Source: Planctomycetaceae bacterium TMED10 (lineage in GTDB: Bacteria > Planctomycetota > Planctomycetia > Pirellulales > UBA7805). From it: 7,799 bases of DNA. The stretch spans positions 1-7,799 of the forward strand of contig NHBP01000085.1 in the NCBI GenBank assembly GCA_002168195.1. The letters run 5' to 3'. The notes under the pieces are model-generated. The model had not been told where the DNA came from, searched no databases, and was given only the letters and a program-made list of their open reading frames with translations. Positions 1 to 6,114 of the stretch are shown here, in pieces; position 1 is the first letter of the stretch; every line of letters begins with the position of its first letter. Position numbers and translations under genes: made by a program.

Positions 1-111
1 ACCGAACCTTCCCATGCCGTTCCTGAACCATCGACCGGTGCGCTGCTGCTGCTCGCGATTATCTTGCTGAGCTTTTGTCGGTTTGGGTGGCGTTTGCGAA
101 CACGCCTTTAG
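1..111 (+). CDS. PEP-CTERM domain protein, C-terminal end only (5' partial)
   Basis: Reading frame 1 is open from the first base to a TAG at 109-111 and gives 36 residues. They have the three-part layout of a PEP-CTERM sorting signal: a VPEPS motif (residues 7-11), a hydrophobic stretch of about 13 residues rich in Leu, Ile and Ala (about 14-25), and an Arg-rich tail ending RLRTRL. In this family the signal is recognised by an exosortase (EpsH/XrtA type), which cleaves near the motif during export to the cell surface; such proteins are common in planctomycetes. The body of the protein lies outside the window, so its function is unknown. The gene converges on the sulfate-permease-like gene and their stop codons overlap. 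The tripartite pattern is clear, but only a short stretch is visible. Confidence 0.8.
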   Translation, partial: TEPSHAVPEPSTGALLLLAIILLSFCRFGWRLRTRL

Positions 112-2105
112 GATGAAGCAACCGCTTTTTTCTGGTTTCCCCGTCTGATTCCCGACTGCAGGGATTCCCAGTCAATGACCAGTGAGCCACCCGTTCCTTG
201 GTGTTGCTTCGCCCAATTCATCAATAAATCGAGACACGCGTGATCAATATGGTGCAAATGTTCGAAGTCCACGTGCAATTCGTAGTCGTGCGGTACGCGG
301 TCCAGTTCGGCAGCCAGAACAGGGAGACGAATGAAGGTAGCTGCCCCCTGCAGTTTTAATCGGGCCGTCTTCTTAGTTTCGTCGCATTCCAATTCAGTCT
401 CTAAATGTGCGAAGTTGTGGAGTAATTTCATTGCAGACAATACGATTCCGGTCACGACTCCCGTCAGGAGATCAGTACACACAATCGTGCCGAGAGTGGC
501 AAAGTAAATGGCCACCTCTCCCCAACCGAATCGACGCAAATTTTTAATGGCTTGAACATTGACCAGTTTATAGCCGGTATAAACCAGGATCGCAGCGAGT
601 GCGGCGGTGGGAATGAGTCGTAGTACAAACGCGAGAAAGGATACGAAGATCAACAACCATATTCCATGGAGGATCGTGGATAACCGTGTCCGACCTCCAG
701 CGTTGACATTTGCACTGCTACGCACAATGACGCCGGTCATCGGAAGCGCTCCAAGAAATCCGCAGACCATGTTACCGATACCCTGGGCGACTAGTTCCTT
801 ATTGTAGGCCGTGCGAGTGTGGGATTGCATTTGATCAACAGCTGTTGCGCACAAGAGCGTTTCCGCACTGGCAACCACCGCCAGAACAATGCCCGAGCCC
901 AATAATACGGACCAGGGAGTCGAGCCCAGCACCACCCAGGAAGGTAGATGCACTTCGCTCCACAGGTTTTCGGGAACCTCCACATACAGCACGGGTATTT
1001 TATAGATGGTCGTCAGCAGTGTGACTAACACGATAGCAAACAAAGGGGCGGGTACTAGGCGAAGTTTTTTTATCGGGATCGCATTCCATGCCACGAGTAG
1101 CACAATTGTCATCAACCCGATCTTTGCGGCCCAATCATGATTCATCATGAGTGATAAGAGTTGTTCTAAACTGCGTTGTGCCGCAATCTGTGTTTCCGTA
1201 ATTTTTTTAGCATCTCCCTCACGCAGTGCATTTTCAGCAGCGTCGAGAATCCCCGGAGCTTGCTCAATCGATTTTTGCAGGGCGTTGGGATTTGCGGCGG
1301 AAGATACGACCTTTGTTTTTTTTAATTTTTCAGTCAGCTTATTGAATTCGTCTTTTAACGTATTCTGCTCCTTGGCAATCGGTTCAAAATTGGCGGACAG
1401 GGCCGCTGCCGTATTGTCCGCACCATCGTGTGGAATTTGCTCGGCAGCCAGTTCGCGGAGTTGGACTTGTTGCTCGTGGATATTGCCGTACTCCTGTAAA
1501 AACGCTCGCTCTTCGGTGCGTTGCTCATGGGAGTGGAGCTCTGGTATGGGTAGGCCTTTACCTAAAGCGGCCGGGATGGAAAGCAGGTTGTCGAGGCCCG
1601 AGCCTTTGGGACTGTCATCGACCATCACGTGCGTCTGGCTCGCAAAAATCAAAACCCCGATCACGGCCAGCATTCCATAGACGACTGCGGGTGAAACAGC
1701 GCGAAACCACCGACCATATTTCAATAGGCCAGCGGCAAACTGTAGCACCCCCGCCACCAGGACGGTGACTCCCAGAGTTTCGAGGCCGTGTTCCTGAATG
1801 ATTTGGTAAACGATCACCGTTAAGCCAGCGGCAGGTCCACTCACCTGCAAAGGTGCCCCGGAAAGCACCCCGACGATAAGTCCCCCGACAATTCCTGTAA
1901 TTAAGCCGGTGGCGACCGGCGCACCGGACGCAATGGCGATACCCATGCAGAGTGGAAGCGCAACAAGAAACACAACAATTGAGGCCAGAAAGTCTTGCTT
2001 CGGTGCAGAAAACATCTTGTCTATCCCTAGTACGTGGTGAGCGGCGAAGTCTTCTCGGTGCCGCTGATTACAGGAAACCTTTTTCTTTTTGGCTACTATT
2101 ACCAT
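108..2105 (-). CDS. SulP family anion permease with STAS-like C-terminus
   Basis: Inner-membrane transporter of the SulP (SLC26) family; members move sulfate, bicarbonate or other anions, and the substrate here cannot be told. Residues 38-180 and 327-565 hold many hydrophobic segments. Conserved SulP stretches are visible: DFLASIVVFLVALPL near 38-52, QVSGPAAGLTVIV at 87-99, SAETLLCATAVDQ at 413-425, and a GALPMTGVIVRSSANVNAGG block at 452-471. Residues about 575-650 fit a cytoplasmic STAS domain. Between about 190 and 325 lies a hydrophilic, Glu/Lys/Gln-rich, probably coiled-coil insert that compact SulP proteins lack. The start is uncertain: Met31 (ATG at 2013-2015) lies just before the conserved core and has AGGGA 8 bases upstream, whereas the 2105 start adds a basic 30-residue tail without a good ribosome site. 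It is divergent from the microcompartment operon and probably not part of it. Confidence 0.9.
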   Translation of the reverse strand: MVIVAKKKKVSCNQRHREDFAAHHVLGIDKMFSAPKQDFLASIVVFLVALPLCMGIAIASGAPVATGLITGIVGGLIVGVLSGAPLQVSGPAAGLTVIVYQIIQEHGLETLGVTVLVAGVLQFAAGLLKYGRWFRAVSPAVVYGMLAVIGVLIFASQTHVMVDDSPKGSGLDNLLSIPAALGKGLPIPELHSHEQRTEERAFLQEYGNIHEQQVQLRELAAEQIPHDGADNTAAALSANFEPIAKEQNTLKDEFNKLTEKLKKTKVVSSAANPNALQKSIEQAPGILDAAENALREGDAKKITETQIAAQRSLEQLLSLMMNHDWAAKIGLMTIVLLVAWNAIPIKKLRLVPAPLFAIVLVTLLTTIYKIPVLYVEVPENLWSEVHLPSWVVLGSTPWSVLLGSGIVLAVVASAETLLCATAVDQMQSHTRTAYNKELVAQGIGNMVCGFLGALPMTGVIVRSSANVNAGGRTRLSTILHGIWLLIFVSFLAFVLRLIPTAALAAILVYTGYKLVNVQAIKNLRRFGWGEVAIYFATLGTIVCTDLLTGVVTGIVLSAMKLLHNFAHLETELECDETKKTARLKLQGAATFIRLPVLAAELDRVPHDYELHVDFEHLHHIDHACLDLLMNWAKQHQGTGGSLVIDWESLQSGIRRGNQKKAVASS

Positions 2106-2198
2106 CTATCCGGCGATGAATACCCTACTTCTGAGGGTTTTACGCCATGCGTGAATCCGAGGCCAGCCCAATGTAAAAATGGCGCGTATGGTAGATAT

Positions 2199-2209
2199 CT
2201 TCCAGGAAG
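2199..2209. repeat. Small inverted repeat CTTCCAGGAAG
   Basis: A perfect 5-bp inverted repeat around a single A, lying between the two divergent genes. It could be a binding site for a dimeric regulator of the SulP gene or simply chance; an 11-base palindrome is not rare. No second copy was noticed in the intergenic region. Confidence 0.3.
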
Positions 2210-2235
2210 TTGGTAAAATCAATGAAATGTGAGGA

Positions 2236-2271
2236 AATAATCGCATTTATGATTGAATAATTGCAGTTATT
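2236..2271. promoter_or_regulatory. Tandem palindromic boxes, candidate operator for the DeoR-type regulator
   Basis: AATAATCGCATTTAT at 2236-2250 recurs as AATAATTGCAGTTAT at 2256-2270 with 13 of 15 bases identical and a 20-bp period, close to two helical turns. The second copy, extended by one base, AATAATTGCAGTTATT (2256-2271), is palindromic at 14 of 16 positions; the first is a weaker palindrome. Two similar dyads on one face of the helix, about 80-110 bases upstream of the first gene of the operon, fit an operator bound cooperatively. DeoR-family repressors usually control their own operon, so the downstream regulator is the natural candidate. The pattern is seen; the binding is inferred. 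Confidence 0.5.
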
Positions 2272-2281
2272 GACTGAAAAT
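2254..2281 (+). promoter_or_regulatory. Candidate sigma70-like promoter of the BMC operon
   Basis: TTGAAT (2254-2259) and GAAAAT (2276-2281) are separated by 16 bases; each matches the sigma70 consensus at four of six positions. The second operator-like box lies between them, so bound repressor would block polymerase. An alternative -35 is TTGACT at 2270-2275, but no good -10 follows it. Planctomycete promoters are poorly defined, so this is a weak call. Confidence 0.25.
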
Positions 2282-2348
2282 AGACACGGTTTAAGAGAAT
2301 TCGCTCAGAATACCGATGGGGTCTCGGGGAGTCCGGGAGCATAGAACG

Positions 2349-3137
2349 ATGGTTGTTCAGGGTCGGCGTGATCAGTTGCTCGAATTGATTCGGACGCGGG
2401 GATTTGCCGCGCTTCCGGACCTGGCGGGAGCGGTGTCGGTTTCTGAATCGACGATTCGACGCGATCTGGAATATCTTGAGGAGTTGGGGCAAGCGCAGCG
2501 AACGCATGGTGGGGTTTTCTACACGGGCGAGTCTCCCGAATTTCCCCACTTCCGCGATCGACAACAGACACACTGGGATAAGAAAAGAGCGATTGCTTCG
2601 GCCGCAGCTGCATTGGTGGAAGACGGGGAAACCGTCCTGTTAGACGGTGGAAGCACGACCTATGAAGTTGCGCGACTTCTGCTGGGGCGGCCACTGCAAG
2701 TGGTCACTAATTCGATGCCGGTCGCAAATCTAATGGCATCTTCTGCCGACTGTGATCTGGTGCTCATCGGCGGGAATGTCCATTTTCGCACGGGTGTCAC
2801 GATGGGACCGTTTGCCAATGCAATGCTACGGGATTTGAACGTTCGGCATACGATTTTATCGGTTGCAGCGGTTAATCAGAGAGGATTTTTTAACAGCAAT
2901 ATTCTACAGGTGGAAACACAGCGAGCTATGCTTGCTGCATGTGATGAGCCTGTAATCGTCGCCGACAGCACAAAATTCGGGAGTAGTAGTCTCTCGAGGC
3001 TTTGTGGGTTGGATGAGGTGTCCCGGCTCGTCGTTGACGCTGAAATAACCAGTCGTTGGACAGATCAGATAGAGCAAACGGGCGTTCAGCTTCATATTGC
3101 TCCACTGAATGCAGAACAGAACAAAGAGAGTGCTTGA
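2349..3137 (+). CDS. DeoR family transcriptional regulator of the BMC operon
   Basis: A DeoR-type repressor of 262 residues, the usual length for the family. The N-terminal winged helix-turn-helix spans about residues 3-58, with the recognition part VSESTIRRDLEYLEELG (31-47) and the following THGG turn. The rest is the DeoR sensor domain, which in this family binds sugar phosphates: LLDGGSTTYEVARLL at 97-111, VVTNSMPVAN at 118-127, LIGGNVHFRTGVTMGP at 139-154 and VADSTKFG at 204-211. The start at 2349 is preferred because GGGAG (2335-2339) lies 9 bases before it and the helix-turn-helix begins at once; the in-frame ATG at 2316 would add 11 residues with no ribosome site. It is the first gene of the operon and its stop overlaps the pduL start. 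By family and position it probably senses a phosphorylated deoxysugar intermediate; that is inference. Confidence 0.92.
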   Translation: MVVQGRRDQLLELIRTRGFAALPDLAGAVSVSESTIRRDLEYLEELGQAQRTHGGVFYTGESPEFPHFRDRQQTHWDKKRAIASAAAALVEDGETVLLDGGSTTYEVARLLLGRPLQVVTNSMPVANLMASSADCDLVLIGGNVHFRTGVTMGPFANAMLRDLNVRHTILSVAAVNQRGFFNSNILQVETQRAMLAACDEPVIVADSTKFGSSSLSRLCGLDEVSRLVVDAEITSRWTDQIEQTGVQLHIAPLNAEQNKESA

Positions 3138-3850
3138 TGAGTATCGACGCAGTCTTAACGGGCGGAATGAAACAACAAAAATCGATCGATCGCTTGGCGG
3201 TCGAGCGCATCGTTCGCGAGTTAGTCAAAAACAACGGCCAAATTTCGCACGCACCAGCCGCAACGGGTGAATTGGTGGTGAGCATTTCAGCTCGTCATTG
3301 TCACCTTACGGATGCTGATGTGGAGACGTTGTTTGGTCCCGGTAAAACGCTTACACCGATGAAGGATCTTTATCAGGATGGTTTTTACGCTGCAGAAGAG
3401 ACCGTGATGGTCGTCGGGCCTCGTAAAAGAATGCTGCCTGCCGTTCGCATTTTAGGGCCGACTCGGCCTGCGAGTCAGGTTGAACTCGCGTTTACGGATG
3501 CGATTTCATTGGGCCTGGACATTCCTGTCCGCGCGAGTGGAAAAATCGAAGGGACCCCCGGATGCGTGCTGGTGGGACCGGCTGGGGTAGTCGAACTGAG
3601 CCAGGGCGTGATTCGTGCCGAAAGGCATGTGCATATGGGGCCGAGCGATGGGGCGCGATACGGTGTCAAAAATGGTGATCGCATCGACCTGGTCGTACAC
3701 TCCTCCTGCAGGGCAATTCTGACAGACCTGCTTGTACGCATTGATGATGCGGCCAAGTTGGAGGTGCATATCGATACAGATGAAGGGAATGCGGTCGACC
3801 TGCAGCACGCGAGTCGGTGTGAATTGGTCCCGCAGGTCTCAAAGACATAG
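3137..3850 (+). CDS. pduL: PduL-type phosphate acyltransferase (phosphotransacylase)
   Basis: Converts acyl-CoA and phosphate to acyl phosphate and free CoA in the microcompartment lumen, which recycles CoA for the aldehyde dehydrogenase. The 237 residues show two PduL-domain blocks: SARHCHLTDADVETLFG (51-67) with His54 and His56, and AERHVHMGPSDGARYGVKNGD (from 161) with His164 and His166, the pairs that ligate the two zinc ions in known PduL structures. Arg110 and Glu116 (GPTRPASQVE) and His211 (LEVHIDTDEGNA) are also at conserved sites. Cys55 replaces the Val usual between the first two histidines. Residues about 16-33 (SIDRLAVERIVRELVKNN) form an amphipathic helix before the domain, as in encapsulation peptides. 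The start at 3137 shares the A of the preceding TGA (TGATG); the purine run AAAGAGAG at 3123-3130 can act as ribosome site. An upstream in-frame ATG at 3056 would lie wholly inside the regulator gene and is not used. Confidence 0.95.
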   Translation: MSIDAVLTGGMKQQKSIDRLAVERIVRELVKNNGQISHAPAATGELVVSISARHCHLTDADVETLFGPGKTLTPMKDLYQDGFYAAEETVMVVGPRKRMLPAVRILGPTRPASQVELAFTDAISLGLDIPVRASGKIEGTPGCVLVGPAGVVELSQGVIRAERHVHMGPSDGARYGVKNGDRIDLVVHSSCRAILTDLLVRIDDAAKLEVHIDTDEGNAVDLQHASRCELVPQVSKT

Positions 3851-3889
3851 ATTTTTTGTTTGTTTACTTTTGATTAGGAGATGCTTGTT

Positions 3890-4177
3890 ATGGCGAAGGT
3901 CCACGAAGCACTCGGCATGATCGAAACGCGAGGTTTCATCTGTCTAGTTGAGGCTACCGATGCGATGATGAAAGCAGCCAATGTCGATTTTCTAGGCTGG
4001 GACAAAGTTGGTTCCGGTTTAGTAACGGCATTCGTAACGGGCGATGTAGCGGCTGTGAAGGCTGCGACGGATGCCGGGGCAAATGCTGCAGGTCGAATCG
4101 GTGAAGTTGTCAGTGTGCAGGTTATTCCACGACCACACGGTGACATCGATGTAGCGCTTGGTTCCGTTGTGGGTTAA
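3890..4177 (+). CDS. BMC-H shell protein (hexamer-forming, PduA/EutM-like), first copy
   Basis: A single BMC domain of 95 residues, the normal size for proteins that form hexameric tiles of the shell facets. The family signature is plain: [27 protein letters not shown] at the start, then the pore loop KVGSG (39-43), [14 protein letters not shown], and the C-terminal [15 protein letters not shown]. The GSG pore resembles that of PduA, where backbone and Ser side chains line a small polar channel. An in-frame ATG at 3881 abuts AGGAG (3876-3880) with no spacer, while the ATG at 3890 sits 9 bases from it and gives the normal MAKVHEA start, so 3890 is chosen. The 39-base T-rich gap after pduL has no hairpin, so the genes are probably cotranscribed. 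It is about equal in core length to the next gene and clearly paralogous. Confidence 0.96.
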   Translation: MAKVHEALGMIETRGFICLVEATDAMMKAANVDFLGWDKVGSGLVTAFVTGDVAAVKAATDAGANAAGRIGEVVSVQVIPRPHGDIDVALGSVVG

Positions 4178-4226
4178 GTGTGTTTATGTAAAGACTAAAA
4201 CTACTCAATAAATCGGAGATCATGTT

Positions 4227-4496
4227 ATGGAACATGCAATTGGAATGATTGAAACACGCGGTCTGGTTCCGCTGGTTGAAGCGAGCGACGCAATGGCAAA
4301 AGCTGCGAACGTTGAAATCCTCAAGCGAGTTTCAATCGGCGGCGCGTATATGACAACGGTTGTCAAAGGTGATGTCGGTAGCGTGCGGGCAGCGGTCGAG
4401 GCCGGAGCATCAGCCGCATCGCAAATGGGAGAACTGATCTCCAGTCACGTTATTCCACGACCTGCCGATGGACTACTCGACGCTTATTTGAATTGA
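4227..4496 (+). CDS. BMC-H shell protein (hexamer-forming), second copy
   Basis: A second single-domain BMC-H shell protein of 89 residues, beginning directly with EHAIGMIETRGLVPLVEASDAMAKAANVEI and ending VIPRPADGLLDAYLN. It is a paralogue of the gene before it, but the pore loop differs: SIGGAY (36-41) in place of KVGSG, so the hexamer channels should differ in shape and polarity. The lone N-terminal extension of the first copy is missing and the C-terminal tails are unlike. GGAG at 4215-4218 lies 8 bases before the start. Two BMC-H paralogues next to each other are typical of PVM-type loci (PvmD and PvmE in Planctopirus limnophila); which is which cannot be decided by eye, so no symbol is given. 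Confidence 0.96.
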   Translation: MEHAIGMIETRGLVPLVEASDAMAKAANVEILKRVSIGGAYMTTVVKGDVGSVRAAVEAGASAASQMGELISSHVIPRPADGLLDAYLN

Positions 4497-4534
4497 GTTT
4501 TGATGGAATTTAATTTATTGCAGGATGCACAGAT

Positions 4535-5746
4535 ATGAATATTCTGATCGCGAACCTGGGTTCGACAAGTTTCAAGTATCGGCTCTATCAGATGCCCGAA
4601 GCGGTAGAACTTGCCCGGGGAAGTATTGAAAGAATCGGTTCCCAGGAGAGCCGGAGTATGGTGCGTATTGGAGATTATCGGGACGAGGTGCATCGCGGCG
4701 TGTCTGACCACGCTGCGGCGGTTCGGCAATGCCTTGCCCAATTAACGGATGTCGAGAATGGATGCCTGAAGCATGCCGGCGAAGTGGCTGCAATTGGATT
4801 TAAGGCAGTACACGGCGGACGACTTTCGGGTGTCCAGAGAATCGACGACGAGGTGCTTGCAGCGATGTCCGAAATGAATGATGTCGCTCCTGCCCATAAT
4901 CCTCCTTACATTGCTGCCATGCGGCAACTGGCGAAACAACTGCCCGAGATTCCACTCGTTGCGGCCTTTGAAACCGGTTTTCACCAGAGTATTCCACGCC
5001 CGAATGCAACGTACGCGATTCCACAAGTCTGGGATCGCGAATTGAATATACGGCGATTCGGTTTTCACGGTGCGAGTCATCGGTACATTGCTCAACGTGT
5101 GGCGGAAAAATTCAATCGCAACGATTTACGCGTCATATCCTGCCATCTAGGTGGGTCGAGTAGTCTTACGGCGATTCGCGATGGAGAGAGCGTTGCGACA
5201 AGCATGGGCGCGAGCCCACAGTCCGGGATTTTGCAAAACAATCGTGTCGGTGATTTTGACCCCTTTACCCTGCCACTCATCATGAACCAAACCGGACTAG
5301 CCCTTGAGGAAGTCCTAGAGAAGTTGGCCAACAGCGGTGGGCTTCTGGGAATAAGCGGCAAGAGTGGAGATGTTCGCGATCTCGAGGACGCTGCGGTTGA
5401 GGGGGATCAAAACGCACAGTTAGCACTTGATACCTTTGTGGCGGATATTCGGAAATACATGGGCTGGATGCTCGTCGAACTCGGGGGGGCAGATGTGGTG
5501 GTTTTCACCGGAGGCATCGGAGAAAACAGCGCGACCATCCGCTCGGCAGTGTGCCTTGGTTTAGAAGAGTTGGGAATCGCACTCGATGAGGACAAGAATC
5601 GTGATGTCTCTGGTGAGATGTCGATAGGAAGCGTGGAGAGTCGGTCGGAAATATGGGTCATCCCGACGAATGAAGAAATTGTTGTGGCCGGGCAGGTGTT
5701 TGCAGAATTAAACGATGAAACCCAGAAGAGCGAGGAGAGTTGCTGA
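4535..5746 (+). CDS. ackA: Acetate-kinase family acyl-phosphate kinase, divergent active site
   Basis: An ASKHA-fold kinase of 403 residues that should make ATP and a free acid from the acyl phosphate released by PduL. Family motifs: NLGSTSFKYRL at 7-17, AVHGG at 91-95, HNPPY at 121-125, RRFGFHGASHRY at 173-184, HLGGSSS at 204-210, NRVGDFDP at 236-243, GGLLGISGKSGDVRD at 268-282, FTGGIGENS at 324-332 and VIPTNEE at 375-381. Asn7, His121, His178, Arg237 and Glu380 correspond to acetate kinase active-site residues. Four others are changed when aligned by eye to the Methanosarcina thermophila enzyme: Arg91 is Lys90, Leu122 is Ala120, Asp148 is Glu146 and Asn211 is Gly207. These suggest another acyl group, such as lactyl or propionyl, but this is inference. 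No encapsulation helix is visible. AGGA lies 9 bases before the start; the stop overlaps the next gene. Confidence 0.93.
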   Translation: MNILIANLGSTSFKYRLYQMPEAVELARGSIERIGSQESRSMVRIGDYRDEVHRGVSDHAAAVRQCLAQLTDVENGCLKHAGEVAAIGFKAVHGGRLSGVQRIDDEVLAAMSEMNDVAPAHNPPYIAAMRQLAKQLPEIPLVAAFETGFHQSIPRPNATYAIPQVWDRELNIRRFGFHGASHRYIAQRVAEKFNRNDLRVISCHLGGSSSLTAIRDGESVATSMGASPQSGILQNNRVGDFDPFTLPLIMNQTGLALEEVLEKLANSGGLLGISGKSGDVRDLEDAAVEGDQNAQLALDTFVADIRKYMGWMLVELGGADVVVFTGGIGENSATIRSAVCLGLEELGIALDEDKNRDVSGEMSIGSVESRSEIWVIPTNEEIVVAGQVFAELNDETQKSEESC

Positions 5747-6057
5747 TGTTTGTTGCAAAAGTTACAGGCTCGGTCGTATCCACGCAAAAAGTTCCGGTAA
5801 TGGTGGGCCAGAAGTTGATGGTGGTGGAGCCTTATCGGCTCGAATCAAAAAAACGTGAATCGCTTTCTTCGACCGGAAGAACCTTCATTGCCGTCGACAC
5901 GATTGGCGCCGGCGAAGGCGACTATGTGCTCATTACACAGGGATCGAGCGCTCGACTGACGGATGAGACCAATAAGTTACCGATTGATGCAGTGATTGTC
6001 GGGATAGTTGATACGGTGCACGTGGATACGGGATGTGTTTACAGTCGCGAGTCATAG
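5746..6057 (+). CDS. BMC-P shell vertex protein (EutN/CcmL family), first copy
   Basis: A 103-residue protein of the EutN/CcmL family; five copies form the pyramid-shaped pentamer that caps each vertex of the shell. Family features are FVAKVTGSVVSTQKVPVMVGQKLMVVEPYRL at the N-terminus (residues 2-32), FIAVDTIGAGEGDYVLITQGSSAR (47-70) with the conserved GAGxGD turn, and the strand IDAVIVGIVDTVHVD (80-94). A Lys/Arg-rich loop (RLESKKRESL, 31-40) links the first and second parts. The start shares a base with the stop of the kinase gene (TGATG at 5744-5748), with GAGGAG at 5732-5737 as ribosome site inside the kinase gene, so translation is probably coupled. An in-frame ATG two codons earlier (5740) lies too close to that site. 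Confidence 0.95.
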   Translation: MFVAKVTGSVVSTQKVPVMVGQKLMVVEPYRLESKKRESLSSTGRTFIAVDTIGAGEGDYVLITQGSSARLTDETNKLPIDAVIVGIVDTVHVDTGCVYSRES

Positions 6058-6073
6058 GCTTCATTTACGAATT

Positions 6074-6097
6074 CATTCAAAGTAGCATTCAAAGTAG
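6074..6097 (+). repeat. Perfect 12-bp tandem repeat before the aldehyde dehydrogenase gene
   Basis: CATTCAAAGTAG occurs twice head to tail (6074-6085 and 6086-6097) in the 57-base gap between the first BMC-P gene and the aldehyde dehydrogenase gene. The repeat ends just before the ribosome site GAGGAAA near 6101, so it would lie in the mRNA leader of the enzyme. It may be a recent slippage duplication or a site that tunes expression; nothing here settles which. Confidence 0.7.
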
Positions 6098-6114
6098 ATA
6101 GAGGAAATAAATAT

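Larger units (their letters stand above)
2106..2348. promoter_or_regulatory. Divergent intergenic control region
   Basis: These 243 bases separate the SulP gene (leftward) from the regulator and microcompartment operon (rightward), so promoters for both should lie here. The part from about 2215 to 2290 is clearly richer in A and T than the flanking genes and holds the repeated palindromic boxes described separately. Two other small inverted repeats are present: CTTCC-A-GGAAG at 2199-2209, and ACCCT/AGGGT with a 7-base loop at 2122-2138, which would lie in the leader of the SulP transcript. I saw no convincing gene here. Confidence 0.6.

Noticed and set aside
1147..1680. A 177-codon open frame on the + strand opposite the SulP gene
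   Set aside because: It lies wholly antisense to a gene with clear family motifs, its translation is Ser/Cys-rich without a recognisable domain, and no ribosome site was seen; it mirrors the insert region of the real gene.
2122..2138. ACCCT/AGGGT hairpin followed by TTTTA, as a terminator
   Set aside because: The stem is only 5 bp with a 7-base loop, and no + strand gene ends just before it. It could be a leader hairpin of SulP, but is too weak to call.
2034..2216. A 60-codon open frame on the + strand across the SulP start
   Set aside because: No recognisable motif, no ribosome site, and it overlaps the start of the SulP gene and the control region.
3851..3889. T-rich stretch after pduL as an intrinsic terminator
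   Set aside because: The T-run is not preceded by a GC-rich hairpin, and shell genes of the same operon follow at once.
5407..5787. A 126-codon open frame on the - strand opposite the kinase and BMC-P genes
   Set aside because: A shadow of two well-supported genes, with low-complexity Ser/Pro-rich translation and no family likeness.
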